A stretch of 64,000 nucleotides of DNA from Arthrobacter sp. MMS18-M83 (GCF_026683955.1 NZ_CP113343.1:2418001-2482000); one strand, 5' to 3'. Positions 16,192 to 25,618 are shown, counted from the stretch's first letter. The notes: generated from the sequence alone by a model not told the origin. Program-made: numbers and translations.

Positions 16192-16360
16192 TTTGCAAGC
16201 CTAAAGAAGTAAGACGTCCAAGGGAACTTACGGGAACACTCCCACCAATGTTGTGGCCAAATGGTAACCGTAGACGGCCGGTACGTCCGCAACGAGCCCC
16301 CCTGCCGCCGTCGGCCGTCACACCGCCGCCGCCGTGACGCGGGACTGACAGAATGGGGTC

Positions 16361-17272
16361 ATGACTGCTCCAATGCCAGGCACTATGCACCCGATTGCTC
16401 CCGCCCTCGCCCTCCTCCTCGACGTCGACGGCCCCGTCGCGAGTCCCGTGACGCGCGACGTGAAGCCGGAAATCATCGCCGATCTTGTCAGTTTGGCGTC
16501 CGCAGGCATTCCGGTCATTTTCAATACCGGCCGTTCCGACGCTTTCATCCGCGAGCAGGTCATGGCGCCCATGATCGCCGCCGGGATGCCCCCAGGAACT
16601 GTTGTCCACGCGATCTGCGAGAAAGGCGCCGTGTGGTTCAGCTATACCTCCGGCGGCCCCGGCCCCATCCACGTGGACCATGAACTCGCTGTTCCGAAGG
16701 CGTACGGCGACGACGTCCGCCGCATGGTGGCGGAGGACTACGCAACGCACATGTTCTTCGATGAGACCAAGCGGGCCATGGTGTCCGTGGAGCAGCATCT
16801 GGACGTGTCAAGCGACGACTACCTGGCCGAGCAGAAGCTCTTCGACGCCGACGCATTGGAACTCATGGGCCGGCATGGGCTCTCTGCCGCGCTCCTCGAC
16901 CACCACGCGCCGGGGTCCGACGACGCCGCTGACTACCGCCTGGATCCCACCATCATCTCCACGGACATCGAGTCCATTCGGCTCGGCAAGGATCTCGGCG
17001 CCAGCCGCGCGGTGGAACTCCTCGCCGCCCAAGGAATCACTCCGCAAGCTTGGCGCACAGTGGGCGATTCGCGCACCGACTACGCGATGGCCGATTGGCT
17101 CCACCACAATGACCACGACGTCAAGCACATCGACGTCCGTCCCGCGGACGGCGTGCCCAACAAGCCCTACGATGTTCTTACAGCCACAGACCTCGGCCTG
17201 GGCGAGGACGTCATTCACGACGACGCCGGCGGCGCATTCCTGCGCAGCTGGCGTGAAGCCTTGGTGGGCTGA
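16361..17272 (+). CDS. HAD superfamily hydrolase
   Basis: A 303-aa HAD phosphatase-like protein. Motif I reads LLLDVDGPVA (residues ~18-27), in which the usual DxD has become DVDG; motif II is near FNTGRSD; the conserved lysine is near IRLGKDLG; motif IV is TVGDSRTDYAMADWL. The cap insert suggests a Cof/sucrose-phosphatase-like type. GGGG lies 3 nt before ATG 16361. It sits 53 bp upstream of the stealth-family phosphotransferase gene on the same strand and may be cotranscribed with it; substrate unknown. Confidence 0.82.
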   Translation: MTAPMPGTMHPIAPALALLLDVDGPVASPVTRDVKPEIIADLVSLASAGIPVIFNTGRSDAFIREQVMAPMIAAGMPPGTVVHAICEKGAVWFSYTSGGPGPIHVDHELAVPKAYGDDVRRMVAEDYATHMFFDETKRAMVSVEQHLDVSSDDYLAEQKLFDADALELMGRHGLSAALLDHHAPGSDDAADYRLDPTIISTDIESIRLGKDLGASRAVELLAAQGITPQAWRTVGDSRTDYAMADWLHHNDHDVKHIDVRPADGVPNKPYDVLTATDLGLGEDVIHDDAGGAFLRSWREALVG

Positions 17273-17325
17273 GTCCGCTAAAGCCCACCCTTCCCACAAC
17301 CCTTCGGAGAAAAGCCATCACAGTC

Positions 17326-18909
17326 ATGGACCAGCAAGCGATTTACTTCGGTAGTCCCGCCTCCGACGACGACGCGGTCGTTCCAGAACCGACGTCGCCC
17401 GCCGTCGACGCGCGCCTCAAGCACCGCGCCGACGTCATCCGCCATCGTGGCCGATACAGCTTGCTGAACCAGAACCGCACGCCGCAGCAGGTAATGGTCG
17501 AAGATCTCCTCTTCATTCGCGCGGCGTTGGACGCGGCCGGACTGGATTTCATCCTGGTCCGCGGCAACGATCACCGGCCAGTGATCGCCGTAGATTGGAA
17601 GCTCCGGAAGAAGTTACGCCAGACTTTGGTCACCGCTTTCCGGAACGAACCGTTCTACTCCATGACCGTTGATGCCCGGAAGAAATCCACGCTGCTGGTG
17701 GCGGACGGCGAGCTCTCCAGCAACCGGAAGGCCCGGATCTTCAGGCTCTTCCGACCGCGCGTGGAACCCGCAGGCGGGTTGACCTACGGCCCTTCCCTCG
17801 GCGTTCAGCTCGAATTGTGGGAGTTCGACGGCGACCAACTCGTGTTGCCCGTGGAGAACTCCCTGACCCGGCGAACCATGCTGCGCCAAGACGCCGTCCG
17901 AGGCACAGTTAACCGCCACGGGCTGAGCTGGCCAACCATCGAGAACATGTTCGCGGACCACGCGAGCGACATCGACTTCGACGTCGACATCGTCTTTTCG
18001 TGGGTGGACGGCAACGACCCCGCCTACATCGCGGCCCGCCGCGAGCAGATGAAGGACGTCGTCCTAGGCGAGGGTGACGCCCATGAGGCCCGTTTCCGGC
18101 AGATCAACGAGCTCAAATACGCCCTGCGCTCCGTGTACATGTATGCGCCCTGGATTCGCCGGATCTACATTGCCACCGACTCCCCCGCGCCGGAGTGGCT
18201 GGCCGAACACCCGGACGTCAGGATCATGCGCAGCGAGGAGTTCTTCAAGGACCCCTCAGTGCTGCCAACGCATAACTCGCAGGCCGTGGAATCCCAACTG
18301 CACCACATTGAGGACTTGTCCGAGCACTTCCTGTATTCCAACGACGACATGTTCTTCGGCCGCCCCGTAGCGCCGGACATGTTCTTCACTCCCGGTGGAA
18401 TCACCAAGTTCATCGAGGCCTCCACCCGGATTGGACTGGGAGAGAACGACGCCGAACGCAGCGGCTTCGAGAACGCCGCCCGCGTCAACAGGAAGCTCCT
18501 CTGGGAGCGGTTCGGCCGCATCACCACCCGCCATTTGGAGCACACGGCCGCTCCGTTGCGCCGCAGTGTGATCGCCGAGATGGAGCGCGAGTTTCCGGCC
18601 GAGTTCGCCAAGACGGCAGCCAGCAGGTTCCGCGCCGCGGACAACATCTCCGTGACCAACTCGTTCTACCACTACTACTCGCTGCTCACCGGGCGGGCAG
18701 TGACGCAGACGGCCGCGAAAGTCCGGTATGTTGACACCACCCTGTGGTCCGGGCTGCACTACCTGCCCACGCTGCTGGCGAAACGCAACGTGGACTTCTT
18801 CTGCCTCAACGACGGCAGCTTCCCGGAGGTGGCTGCAGACGAACGGGCCGGCCTCGTGACGGACTTTATGGAGAAGTACTTCCCGGTCAAAGCTCCGTGG
18901 GAGAAGTAA
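17326..18909 (+). CDS. Stealth family sugar-phosphate transferase
   Basis: A 527-aa protein with the four conserved regions of stealth proteins. CR1 is VDIVFSWVDGNDPAYIAAR (~residue 223). CR2 is the stretch INELKYALRSVYMYAPWIRRIYIATDS through THNSQAVESQLHHIEDLSEHFLYSNDDMFFGRP (~260-350). CR3 is the AADNISVTNSFYHYYSLLTG segment (~440), and CR4 is FFCLNDGSF (~490). These proteins transfer hexose-1-phosphate units to build capsule or wall polysaccharides. The first 200 residues are an extra N-terminal domain. A GGAG lies 16 nt before the ATG, longer than usual. No other capsule genes are in the window. Confidence 0.9.
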   Translation: MDQQAIYFGSPASDDDAVVPEPTSPAVDARLKHRADVIRHRGRYSLLNQNRTPQQVMVEDLLFIRAALDAAGLDFILVRGNDHRPVIAVDWKLRKKLRQTLVTAFRNEPFYSMTVDARKKSTLLVADGELSSNRKARIFRLFRPRVEPAGGLTYGPSLGVQLELWEFDGDQLVLPVENSLTRRTMLRQDAVRGTVNRHGLSWPTIENMFADHASDIDFDVDIVFSWVDGNDPAYIAARREQMKDVVLGEGDAHEARFRQINELKYALRSVYMYAPWIRRIYIATDSPAPEWLAEHPDVRIMRSEEFFKDPSVLPTHNSQAVESQLHHIEDLSEHFLYSNDDMFFGRPVAPDMFFTPGGITKFIEASTRIGLGENDAERSGFENAARVNRKLLWERFGRITTRHLEHTAAPLRRSVIAEMEREFPAEFAKTAASRFRAADNISVTNSFYHYYSLLTGRAVTQTAAKVRYVDTTLWSGLHYLPTLLAKRNVDFFCLNDGSFPEVAADERAGLVTDFMEKYFPVKAPWEK

Positions 18910-18913
18910 TCCG

Positions 18914-19903
18914 TTAGCGACGCGTCATCTCCGGGCGCTTCGCGTCTACCCTGACACCACGTTCGTGGGTTGGCCGTTGGGGAATCCGGATGCCTGCTTC
19001 GGCGAGCCGGCGCCTGGTGGCCTCCGGGCTGACGTACTCGCCCACAGTCGGTGACTTGCCCAACGGCACTACCGAGTGCACAATCGTTTGCTCGTAGACG
19101 TGGATCAGGTTGAAGGCCTGGGCGCCATCCCGTCCCCGGGTACCGCCCTGAGGAACGTTGAGGTCCTGCGTGTAGCAGCTCGCGGAAGCCACGGACACCG
19201 GGACTCCAGCGAACGTGGCTGTGGTGGAGTAGTGCAGATGGCCACCCAGGATGGAACGCACATCGGAATTGCGTACCACCTCAGCCAACGCCGCTTGGCC
19301 GCGCAACTCCACGAGGATGGCAAGGTCAAGGACGCTCGGAACCGGCGGGTGGTGAAGGGCAAGAATGGTGCCGTCCGGAGCCGGGGTTGCGAGTTCCGAC
19401 GCCAACCAGTCGAGCTGGCTCTGGCTCAGTTCACCGTGATGGAAGCCAGGCACGGAAGTGTCCAGCGTGATGATCCGCAGCCCGTTGACGAAGTAGCTGT
19501 GATCCACCGGGGCGTCATTACCGCTCTGGTCGAATAGGCCCGCACGGAAATTGGCACGGTCATCGTGGTTTCCGATGGCCCAGATCACGCGTGCGCCCAT
19601 CTCGTGGCAGGCAGGCTCGACGATCGCCCGAAGTTTGGCGTAAGCGTCCGGCTCGCCTTGATCGGCCAAGTCACCCGTGAAGATCACGGCGTCGGGGCGG
19701 ACCTTTGACGCATGGACTTCCGAAAAAAGTTGTCTGAGATGTGCTTCGCTATCGACCGCGCCGTACAGGGGTTCCGACCCTCCCACCAGATGGGAGTCGC
19801 TAAGGTGCAGAAGGATGTGTCCTGGCCGAGGATATTCGGCCTCGATGAGCTCCATTACTACCTTCGGGTCGGTAGGAGACGGCGCCTCCAGTGTCTGCCC
19901 CAA
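18914..19903 (-). CDS. Metallophosphoesterase, CpdA-like
   Basis: A 329-aa calcineurin-fold phosphoesterase. The five metal-ligand blocks are visible: LHLSDSHL (D-x-H), [11 protein letters not shown] (GD), WAIGNHDDR (GNHD), ALHHPPVPS (H) and LGGHLHYS (GHxH). The arrangement matches cyclic-nucleotide phosphodiesterases (CpdA/Rv0805 type), which act on cAMP or related nucleotides in the cytoplasm. It converges with the stealth gene, whose stop is 4 bp away. The promoter region upstream of 19903 borders the first repeat array. Confidence 0.87.
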   Translation of the reverse strand: MGQTLEAPSPTDPKVVMELIEAEYPRPGHILLHLSDSHLVGGSEPLYGAVDSEAHLRQLFSEVHASKVRPDAVIFTGDLADQGEPDAYAKLRAIVEPACHEMGARVIWAIGNHDDRANFRAGLFDQSGNDAPVDHSYFVNGLRIITLDTSVPGFHHGELSQSQLDWLASELATPAPDGTILALHHPPVPSVLDLAILVELRGQAALAEVVRNSDVRSILGGHLHYSTTATFAGVPVSVASASCYTQDLNVPQGGTRGRDGAQAFNLIHVYEQTIVHSVVPLGKSPTVGEYVSPEATRRRLAEAGIRIPQRPTHERGVRVDAKRPEMTRR

Positions 19904-19982
19904 TAAACCTAATCCAACCAGACAAAAGGCTAACGGAGGGTAACTTACGGACGGAATGTTGGAAAATTACTCACGCGCACTT

Positions 19983-20410
19983 CGATCCTCGCTCACCTTT
20001 AAGCCACCTTCCGGCGATCCTCGCTCACCTTTAAGTGCATCCCGCCCAACCCTCCTGCACCTTTAAGCGCATCCCGCCCAACGCTCCCTCACCTTTAAGC
20101 GCACCCCACCCAACGCTTGCTTAGCAAAGGTGAAGGAGGGTTGCCCATTTTGGCAGCAGACGTGAGCGAGCGACGGCGGAAAGGGCATCACGGCGGCCTA
20201 GCTTCGATCCCCGCTCACTTTTTGGGCAATTTTCACAAACGCTCCTGCACCTTTGCGGAGACTCTTCCCGAACGCTCGCTCACCTATGGCCGCCAGGTGA
20301 GCGGGCGTCCGCCCAAAGGGCGATAAAAGTGAGCGGGCATCCGCTCAAAGGGCGATAAAGGTGAGCGAGCGTCCGGCCAAAAGGCAACAAAGGTGAGCGA
20401 GCGTCCGGGG
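19983..20410. repeat. Intergenic array of ~32-bp imperfect repeats, locus 1
   Basis: About 14 units with the core ACGCTC + SYTCA or CTGCA + CCTTTA. Forward copies at 19983-20130 (CGCTCACCTTTAAG four times, allowing variants) are followed by reverse copies (GGTGAGCGAGCG), then forward again (about 20205-20290) and reverse (20296-20410). Unit spacing is about 30-33 bp and linkers such as GCATCCCGCCCA also recur. It fills the gap between two minus-strand genes. No open frame in the interval looks real. Confidence 0.85.
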
Positions 20411-20451
20411 GTTCGTGCCGCCGGCGTCACTCGGGAGTCTCCCCAGGGGGC

Positions 20452-20937
20452 TTAGTTGAGCGCCGCTTCGAGGGCTTCGATCAGCTCGTCGGAATCAGGC
20501 TCGACGGTGGAGGGGAAGCGGGCGAGCACCTCGCCTTCGCGGCTCACCAGGAACTTCTCGAAGTTCCACTTGACCTTCTGCGGCTTGGAACCGTCTGTGG
20601 TCTGGGTCAGCTCGGCATACAGGGGATGCTGCTGCTTGCCACGGACTTTGGACTTGCTGGAAAGCGGAAAGGAGACTCCAAAGTTGCGTTGGCAGAAATC
20701 CGCGATCTCGGCGTCGGAACCCCTTTCCTGGCCTCCGAACTGATTGCACGGCACGCCCAGGATCTCGAATCCGCGGTCACGATATTTGCCGTAGAGCTCT
20801 TCAAGTCCCGAGTACTGGCGCGTGAAACCACATTTGGAAGCCACGTTGACTACCAGCACGGCTTTGCCCTGGAAACGCCCAAAGTCGGCCTGGGAGCCGT
20901 CGTTGAACGTGAGGGGGATGCTGTAGAGCGGGGACAT
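20452..20937 (-). CDS. Glutathione peroxidase family protein (thioredoxin-type)
   Basis: A 161-aa peroxidase. The peroxidatic site VNVASKCGFTRQYSGLEELY uses Cys (not selenocysteine), CNQFGGQE supplies the Gln, and KVKWNFEKFLV supplies the Trp/Asn of the catalytic tetrad. The second FCQRNFGV Cys is the likely resolving cysteine, as in thioredoxin-dependent members. It reduces peroxides in the cytoplasm. It stands alone, with a repeat array behind it and a Thr/Pro-rich M23 gene in front. Confidence 0.92.
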   Translation of the reverse strand: MSPLYSIPLTFNDGSQADFGRFQGKAVLVVNVASKCGFTRQYSGLEELYGKYRDRGFEILGVPCNQFGGQERGSDAEIADFCQRNFGVSFPLSSKSKVRGKQQHPLYAELTQTTDGSKPQKVKWNFEKFLVSREGEVLARFPSTVEPDSDELIEALEAALN

Positions 20938-21032
20938 GAAGCTTCCTTACGACGCCGGACCTTGGCAAACTGCCACATTCGAGTCTACGCGGCGCAAGGC
21001 GGTGGGACGTGGTTCAGAATAGGCAGCGAACT

Positions 21033-22463
21033 CTACGGTTTGGTGGACGGCGTAGCTGGCTTGGAGGTAGCCGACGGCGTAGGGCTGGTGGGAGCCGGCA
21101 GGGCGGGTGCGGGCGCTGGCGGTGTTGATTGGGTGTGAGTCACCGTGGGCACCGGAGCGGGAAGGCTCGACGGCGGCGCGACCGTGGGCGGGACGGTCAC
21201 CGTGGGCGTCTGCGTCACAACGGGAGCTTGCGACGGCGATTTGCTCGGTGTGCTGCTCTGTGTCTTGCTTGGCGTGGGGGTAGCGCTTGGCGGACTCGTT
21301 GTGCTTCGCGTCCCTGAGGGCGTCGGCGTCACGCTGGGCGTCGGCGTCACGGTCGGCGTCACGCTGGGCGTCGGCGTCACGGTCGGCGTCACGCTGGGCG
21401 TCGGCGTCACGGTCGGCGTCACGCTGGGCGTCACGCTGGGCGTCGGCGTCACGGTCGGCGTCACGCTGGGCGTCGGCGTCGCCGTCGCCGTCGGACTGCC
21501 GGTGGGTGTCCCAGTCGGGGTCGCCGTGGCCGTAGCAGACGGGCCCGGCGGCACGACCTTCGCCTCCTGCACCCCGCCGGTCACTAACTCCTCGGGGGGC
21601 CTGCCGGGGACGGACCACACAGACCCCGCCGAGGCCGCCGTTACAGAACCCGGCCGGTAACTGACCATGGCAAGGTCCCCGAGCCGGTCAACCTGCCTGG
21701 TCGGCAAGAAAGACCAGTTCATCGGGTTGGCATAGACGCCGTTGAGAATCGTCTCAAAGTGCAAGTGACAGCCCGTCGAGGACCCCGTGGTTCCCACCCT
21801 GGCGATCACCTCGCCCACCCGGACCGACTGCCCCTTGGCCACCGCGACCCCCTGCAGATGGTTGTACGTGGTGACCAGCCCGTTTCCATGATCGATCTCC
21901 ACCCGGTTCCCGCCGCCCCACGGATGCCAGCCCACAGCGCGGACCACACCGGAATCAGCCGCATAAACGAGGGCGCCGCAGCCCGCGGCGAAATCCTGGC
22001 CCCAATGGAACTCCCCGGGCAGGCCCGTGAAAGGGTCGATCCTCAACCCGAAGGGAGAGCTCGGAACCAGCACCTCCAGCGGAGCGTAGAGTTTCCCGGC
22101 GGCAGGCCGGTCAAGGGAACTCGACGCGACGTTGAGATTGCCGACCCCGTTCCTGTCCAGGGTCTGGACCGGGGAGCGCTCAAAAGACACAGTGGCCTTC
22201 TCACCTGCAGGAACAGGAGCCGAGGACAGGCTTTGGACCGCAGCCCCCGGCGCACCGGAGGTGCTGCCGTCGGCGGGAAGCATGCCGGGTTCCACCTGGC
22301 CCGCGGCCAACGATCCCCCGGCCGATGGCCCGCCCAGGCGCGGGCCCTGGAAGCCAAAAGCAAACGTCACCAAGACAGCCAGGAAGCAAGCCGACAGGAC
22401 CCGGCCAAATTTTCCAGAGAGCACCAGATCAACGATCCGGCCAGACTCATGATGCTTTCCCAC
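21033..22463 (-). CDS. Secreted M23 (LytM-type) peptidase with Thr/Pro-rich tail
   Basis: A 476-aa protein starting at GTG 22463, with AGGAG 7-8 nt upstream. A hydrophobic signal or anchor ([15 protein letters not shown], ~25-40) is followed by a linker. The LytM domain (~150-260) has HWGQD (HxxxD metal ligands), [21 protein letters not shown] and the HLHFE motif. Such enzymes cleave peptidoglycan cross-bridges. The C-terminal ~170 residues are a low-complexity [13 protein letters not shown] tail encoded by tandem DNA repeats (21331 onward), probably a wall-spanning stalk. Confidence 0.88.
   Translation of the reverse strand: MGKHHESGRIVDLVLSGKFGRVLSACFLAVLVTFAFGFQGPRLGGPSAGGSLAAGQVEPGMLPADGSTSGAPGAAVQSLSSAPVPAGEKATVSFERSPVQTLDRNGVGNLNVASSSLDRPAAGKLYAPLEVLVPSSPFGLRIDPFTGLPGEFHWGQDFAAGCGALVYAADSGVVRAVGWHPWGGGNRVEIDHGNGLVTTYNHLQGVAVAKGQSVRVGEVIARVGTTGSSTGCHLHFETILNGVYANPMNWSFLPTRQVDRLGDLAMVSYRPGSVTAASAGSVWSVPGRPPEELVTGGVQEAKVVPPGPSATATATPTGTPTGSPTATATPTPSVTPTVTPTPSVTPSVTPTVTPTPSVTPTVTPTPSVTPTVTPTPSVTPTPSGTRSTTSPPSATPTPSKTQSSTPSKSPSQAPVVTQTPTVTVPPTVAPPSSLPAPVPTVTHTQSTPPAPAPALPAPTSPTPSATSKPATPSTKP
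21331..21480. repeat. 30-bp coding tandem repeat in M23 peptidase tail
   Basis: Three perfect 30-bp copies (21331-21360, 21361-21390, 21391-21420), followed by partial 12-bp and 30-bp copies to about 21480. Read on the minus strand they encode [10 protein letters not shown] units. Such repeats readily change copy number. Confidence 0.9.
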
Positions 22464-22595
22464 AGCGGCTCCTGAGACGGGCGCTCATCCCCAAGTGCGG
22501 GCGCGCTTGTCCTATTGTTGCCGCTATGAAATCGGATGGGAACACTCGACTTCATACTTGCCCGGCCGGCAGAACACTCGCCGGACCCTGCCGGG

Positions 22596-22976
22596 CTACT
22601 CGCCGAGGTTCTCCTTCAGCAACGCGCGGTGCTCGACGGCGGCATCCGAATGCAGCGCGCGCCCGGCTTCGGTCAGCTCGAGGTACAGCGAGCGGCGGTC
22701 ATCCGTGCAGGTTACGCGGGAGACCAGTCCGGCTTTCTCCAGCCGGTCAACAACCTTGGAGACGGCACTCTGGGTCATGGGAGTCCGCTCCCCCAATGCC
22801 TTCATGCGGCAGGCAGAGTCAACGCTTTCGGCAACGAGATCAAGGATTTCGAATTCGTTCAAGCCGATGTCGAACTTGGCTTCGAGGGCGCGGTCGATGG
22901 CGGCCGCGGTGCGGAAGTACGAGTTCTGGATGCTGCGCCATTGCTCAACCAGCTGGCGATCCTGCGTTGTTGCCAT
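22596..22976 (-). CDS. MarR family transcriptional regulator
   Basis: A 126-aa winged-helix regulator. The recognition region TPMTQSAVSKVVDRLEKAGLVSRVTCTDDRRSLYLELTEAG (~63-105) is typical MarR, including the DDRR wing. It is divergent from the DHA2 transporter gene at 23073, with overlapping palindromes in the 96-bp gap, so it probably represses itself and that pump. The ligand is presumably a drug or phenolic compound. Confidence 0.9.
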   Translation of the reverse strand: MATTQDRQLVEQWRSIQNSYFRTAAAIDRALEAKFDIGLNEFEILDLVAESVDSACRMKALGERTPMTQSAVSKVVDRLEKAGLVSRVTCTDDRRSLYLELTEAGRALHSDAAVEHRALLKENLGE

Positions 22977-23039
22977 GGGCCGATTCTAGTCGAAACCGGA
23001 ATTAAAGTCCACGTCATAAGATTCCTAGTCATATTCCTT

Positions 23040-23058
23040 GTCATTGAATGACGCGTCA
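23040..23058. promoter_or_regulatory. Overlapping palindromes in MarR/efflux intergenic region
   Basis: GTCATTGAATGAC (23040-23052) is a perfect 13-bp palindrome and TGACGCGTCA (23049-23058) a perfect 10-bp palindrome; they overlap. GTCATA repeats also occur at about 23013 and 23029. The cluster ends 14 bp before ATG 23073 and is the likely MarR operator. Confidence 0.6.
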
Positions 23059-23072
23059 TATAGATTGATGCC

Positions 23073-24539
23073 ATGACTTCACCAAGCACTCTCACTCGAT
23101 CTGCCGAACAGCTCAACACAGCCGTCCGCTGGACCAGGGCCCAGTGGCTGCTGCTGATGGTGGTGTGCACGGTCCTGGCCCTCGACGGCCTGGACGTGTC
23201 CATGGTGGGCGTAGCCCTTCCGTCCATCGGCCACGAACTCCATCTCGGAACCGATTCCCTGCAGTGGATCGTTTCCGCCTATGTCCTCGGCTACGGGAGC
23301 CTGTTGCTCCTGGGTGGCCGGCTCGCAGATCTGTTGGGCCGGCGTCGGATCTTCCTGATCGCGTTGACCGTGTTCGCCGCGGCGTCCCTCCTCGGCGGGC
23401 TGGTGGACGATCCCACCATCTTGATCGCCACGCGCTTCGTCAAGGGCCTGGCCGCGGCATTCACGGCCCCTACCGGGTTCTCCATCATCACCACCAACTT
23501 CGCCGAAGGCCGCGAGCGCAACAAGGCGCTATCCATCTTCACGACGTTCGGCGCCAGCGGGTTCTCGCTCGGGCTGGTTGTCGGCGGGCTCATGACCAGC
23601 CTGAGCTGGCGCTGGACCTTCCTCGTATCGGTGCCGATCGCCGTCGCAGTGGTGCTCCTCGGCATGCTGTTCATCCCGCGGGACAAGCCGTCCGCGGAAG
23701 AGAGCGGCCACGATGTCTGGGGTGCGGTCACCCTCGCGCTCGGCATGCTGGGACTGGTGTACACCTTGGTTTCAGCTCCGGAGAAGGGCTGGGGATCTGT
23801 GGCAACAATCGCCGGATTCGCCATCTCTGCCGCCGTGCTGGCAGCCTTCGCCGTCATCGAAAACCGCGTCAAGCACCCTCTCATCCGCTTCGGCATTCTT
23901 CGTGAAGGCTGGGTTGCCCGCGCCAACCTGAGTGCGGTTGGCCTTTTCGGTTCCTACCTGAGTTTCCAGTTCATTCTCACCATGTACCTTCAGTCGGTGC
24001 TGGGCTGGTCTCCCCTGGGTATGGCGCTTGCCTTGCTTCCCACCGGACTCCTGGTCGCAACGAGCGCCCCTTTCGCGGACAGGTTCATCGAGAAATTCGG
24101 AGCCCCCAAGCTCATCCTCACCGGCCTGACCGCCATGGGCCTGGGCTACGTCCTGTTCCTCCGAGTTGGAACCTCACCTAACTACGTCCTGGACATCCTT
24201 CCCTCGGTCATCCTGCTGGGTATCGGCTTCGCGCTGGCATTCCCGTCCATCAACGTCCAAGCCACCGCGGGAATCCGGGATTCGGAGCAGGGGTTGGCCG
24301 CTGGACTGATCCAGACCAGCACGCAAGTGGGCGCGGCCCTGGTTCTCGCCGTCACGACGGCCCTCGTCAGCGGGCACGGCACCGCCGATGGCACAAACAG
24401 CGCCGTCAGCGCCGCGGCCATGCTCGATCAGTACCGGCCCGGTTTGGTCCTAAGCGCTGCCGTGGCAATTGCGGCCCTGTTGGTGGCAGCGTCCCCGGCG
24501 CGGCGCCGTCGGGCACTTGCTGAGCAGCCCGCGGCCTAA
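23073..24539 (+). CDS. MFS drug transporter, DHA2 (14-helix) family
   Basis: A 488-aa export permease. Motif C-like LVVGGLMTSLSWRWTFLVSVPIAV, the LALDGLDVSMVGVALPSIGHEL first helix (motif D1), and LLLGGRLADLLGRRRIFL (motif A) place it with EmrB/QacA-type H+ antiporters. It is divergent from a MarR regulator and followed by a strong hairpin terminator, forming a simple inducible efflux pair. Substrates are not predictable beyond hydrophobic or aromatic compounds. Confidence 0.9.
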   Translation: MTSPSTLTRSAEQLNTAVRWTRAQWLLLMVVCTVLALDGLDVSMVGVALPSIGHELHLGTDSLQWIVSAYVLGYGSLLLLGGRLADLLGRRRIFLIALTVFAAASLLGGLVDDPTILIATRFVKGLAAAFTAPTGFSIITTNFAEGRERNKALSIFTTFGASGFSLGLVVGGLMTSLSWRWTFLVSVPIAVAVVLLGMLFIPRDKPSAEESGHDVWGAVTLALGMLGLVYTLVSAPEKGWGSVATIAGFAISAAVLAAFAVIENRVKHPLIRFGILREGWVARANLSAVGLFGSYLSFQFILTMYLQSVLGWSPLGMALALLPTGLLVATSAPFADRFIEKFGAPKLILTGLTAMGLGYVLFLRVGTSPNYVLDILPSVILLGIGFALAFPSINVQATAGIRDSEQGLAAGLIQTSTQVGAALVLAVTTALVSGHGTADGTNSAVSAAAMLDQYRPGLVLSAAVAIAALLVAASPARRRRALAEQPAA

Positions 24540-24554
24540 GCGGACGCGCGTGAA

Positions 24555-24592
24555 AGGTGCCGGCTCGCTGCTCCCGCAGCGGGCCGGCACCT
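24555..24592. terminator. Hairpin terminator after DHA2 gene
   Basis: AGGTGCCGGC (24555-24564) and GCCGGCACCT (24583-24592) pair perfectly, and CGCTGC/GCAGCG extends the stem inside. It is 16 bp past the stop at 24539. Confidence 0.8.
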
Positions 24593-24646
24593 CTACGTAA
24601 GCAAAGCGGCACCTTGCGCCACCAGAATGCTGCGCAACAATGGACC

Positions 24647-25558
24647 ATGGTCAACTTCCTGAAGAAGTGGCAATCGGAACTGCGGATGACTTTCACGGGT
24701 CACCCGCAGTCCACGCCCGACTGGGTGCCGCGGCTTGCCGAGGGGAACGACGCCGGATACCACCTTCCGGGCTCGGCCGTCTGGGCCGTCCACGGGTCCA
24801 TGTCCACGATCGTTGGGGGAATCCGCGTGCTCCTTATGCAGTCCCTGCACCCCGGCGCCTTGGCGGGCGTGTACGACCATTCAGGCTTCAAAACGGATCC
24901 CCTGGGCCGGTTGGCAAATACCATCCGTTGGATCTTCACTGTGAGCTACGGCTCCATGGATGCGGCCCATACTGCCACCCACTTCGTGCGCAGGGTCCAC
25001 GACTCCGTCAAAGGCAGTTACGTGGATGCCCACGGCCACACCCGCGAGTATTCAGCCAACGACCCCGAACTTCTCCGCTGGGTCCACGTTGCCTACGCGG
25101 ATTCCTTCGTGACGGCGCATCGGATCTGGGGTGGACCAGTCCCTGGTGGCGCCGACGCCTACGTCCGGGAGTGGGCGCAGGCAGGACGCTTGATGGGCGT
25201 CCAGGACCCTCCCCTGAGCGTTGCCGAAGTGAGGTCGGAAATGGACCAGTGGTACGCCTCCGGTCACCTTCGCGCGGACGAGCGGCTCAGGGAAACGGTC
25301 GAATTCATCCGGAATCCCCCGCTGAAAGCATCGCTCCAACCCGGCTATCGGATTCTGTTTGCTGCGGCCGTGGCCAGCCTCGAGCCCAGGTATCGGGAGC
25401 TCTTGGGCTTGGAAAAGGCCCATTTCGGCCCCATCCCGCTACCTTCGATCCTCGCCGCGCGGGTGGTCCTCGCCGTCGTGCACCTGACTTTGGGCCGCAG
25501 CGGCCCCAGTGAGCAGGCCGCCCGGCAACGGCTGCGGCGCCTTGGCTACGAGGCATAG
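24647..25558 (+). CDS. Oxygenase MpaB family protein (DUF2236)
   Basis: A 303-aa protein; ATG 24647 (MVNFLKKWQSEL) is preferred over the upstream-open frame because that part overlaps the terminator of the previous gene. Family hallmarks are LMQSLHPGALAGVYDHSGF (~65-83), the HFVRRVHDSVKG segment (~110) and the YADSFVTAHRIWGGP histidine motif (~153). These helical proteins include latex-clearing and mycophenolic-acid (MpaB) heme oxygenases; most bacterial members have no known substrate. It is convergent with putA and shares a hairpin terminator with it. Confidence 0.85.
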   Translation: MVNFLKKWQSELRMTFTGHPQSTPDWVPRLAEGNDAGYHLPGSAVWAVHGSMSTIVGGIRVLLMQSLHPGALAGVYDHSGFKTDPLGRLANTIRWIFTVSYGSMDAAHTATHFVRRVHDSVKGSYVDAHGHTREYSANDPELLRWVHVAYADSFVTAHRIWGGPVPGGADAYVREWAQAGRLMGVQDPPLSVAEVRSEMDQWYASGHLRADERLRETVEFIRNPPLKASLQPGYRILFAAAVASLEPRYRELLGLEKAHFGPIPLPSILAARVVLAVVHLTLGRSGPSEQAARQRLRRLGYEA

Positions 25559-25565
25559 ACGCAAA

Positions 25566-25606
25566 GAAGCCCGGCGGAACGGCTTGTGGCCGTACCGCCG
25601 GGCTTC
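25566..25606. terminator. Bidirectional terminator between mpaB-like gene and putA
   Basis: GAAGCCCGGCGG (25566-25577) pairs with CCGCCGGGCTTC (25595-25606), with inner ACGGC/GCCGT pairs. It lies between two convergent stops (25558 and 25619) and can serve both. Confidence 0.85.
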
Positions 25607-25618
25607 GTCGACGAATCG

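Noticed and set aside
16192..16360. Small gene or RNA in the divergent gap
   Set aside because: No start with ribosome site, no hairpin and no RNA signature; treated as promoter DNA.
19983..20410. Possible CRISPR array
   Set aside because: Units are imperfect, occur in both orientations, and the would-be spacers are themselves repeated; no cas genes are present.
24557..24646. N-terminal extension of the MpaB-like protein
   Set aside because: These 30 codons cover the terminator hairpin of the previous gene and are not family-like; ATG 24647 is used.
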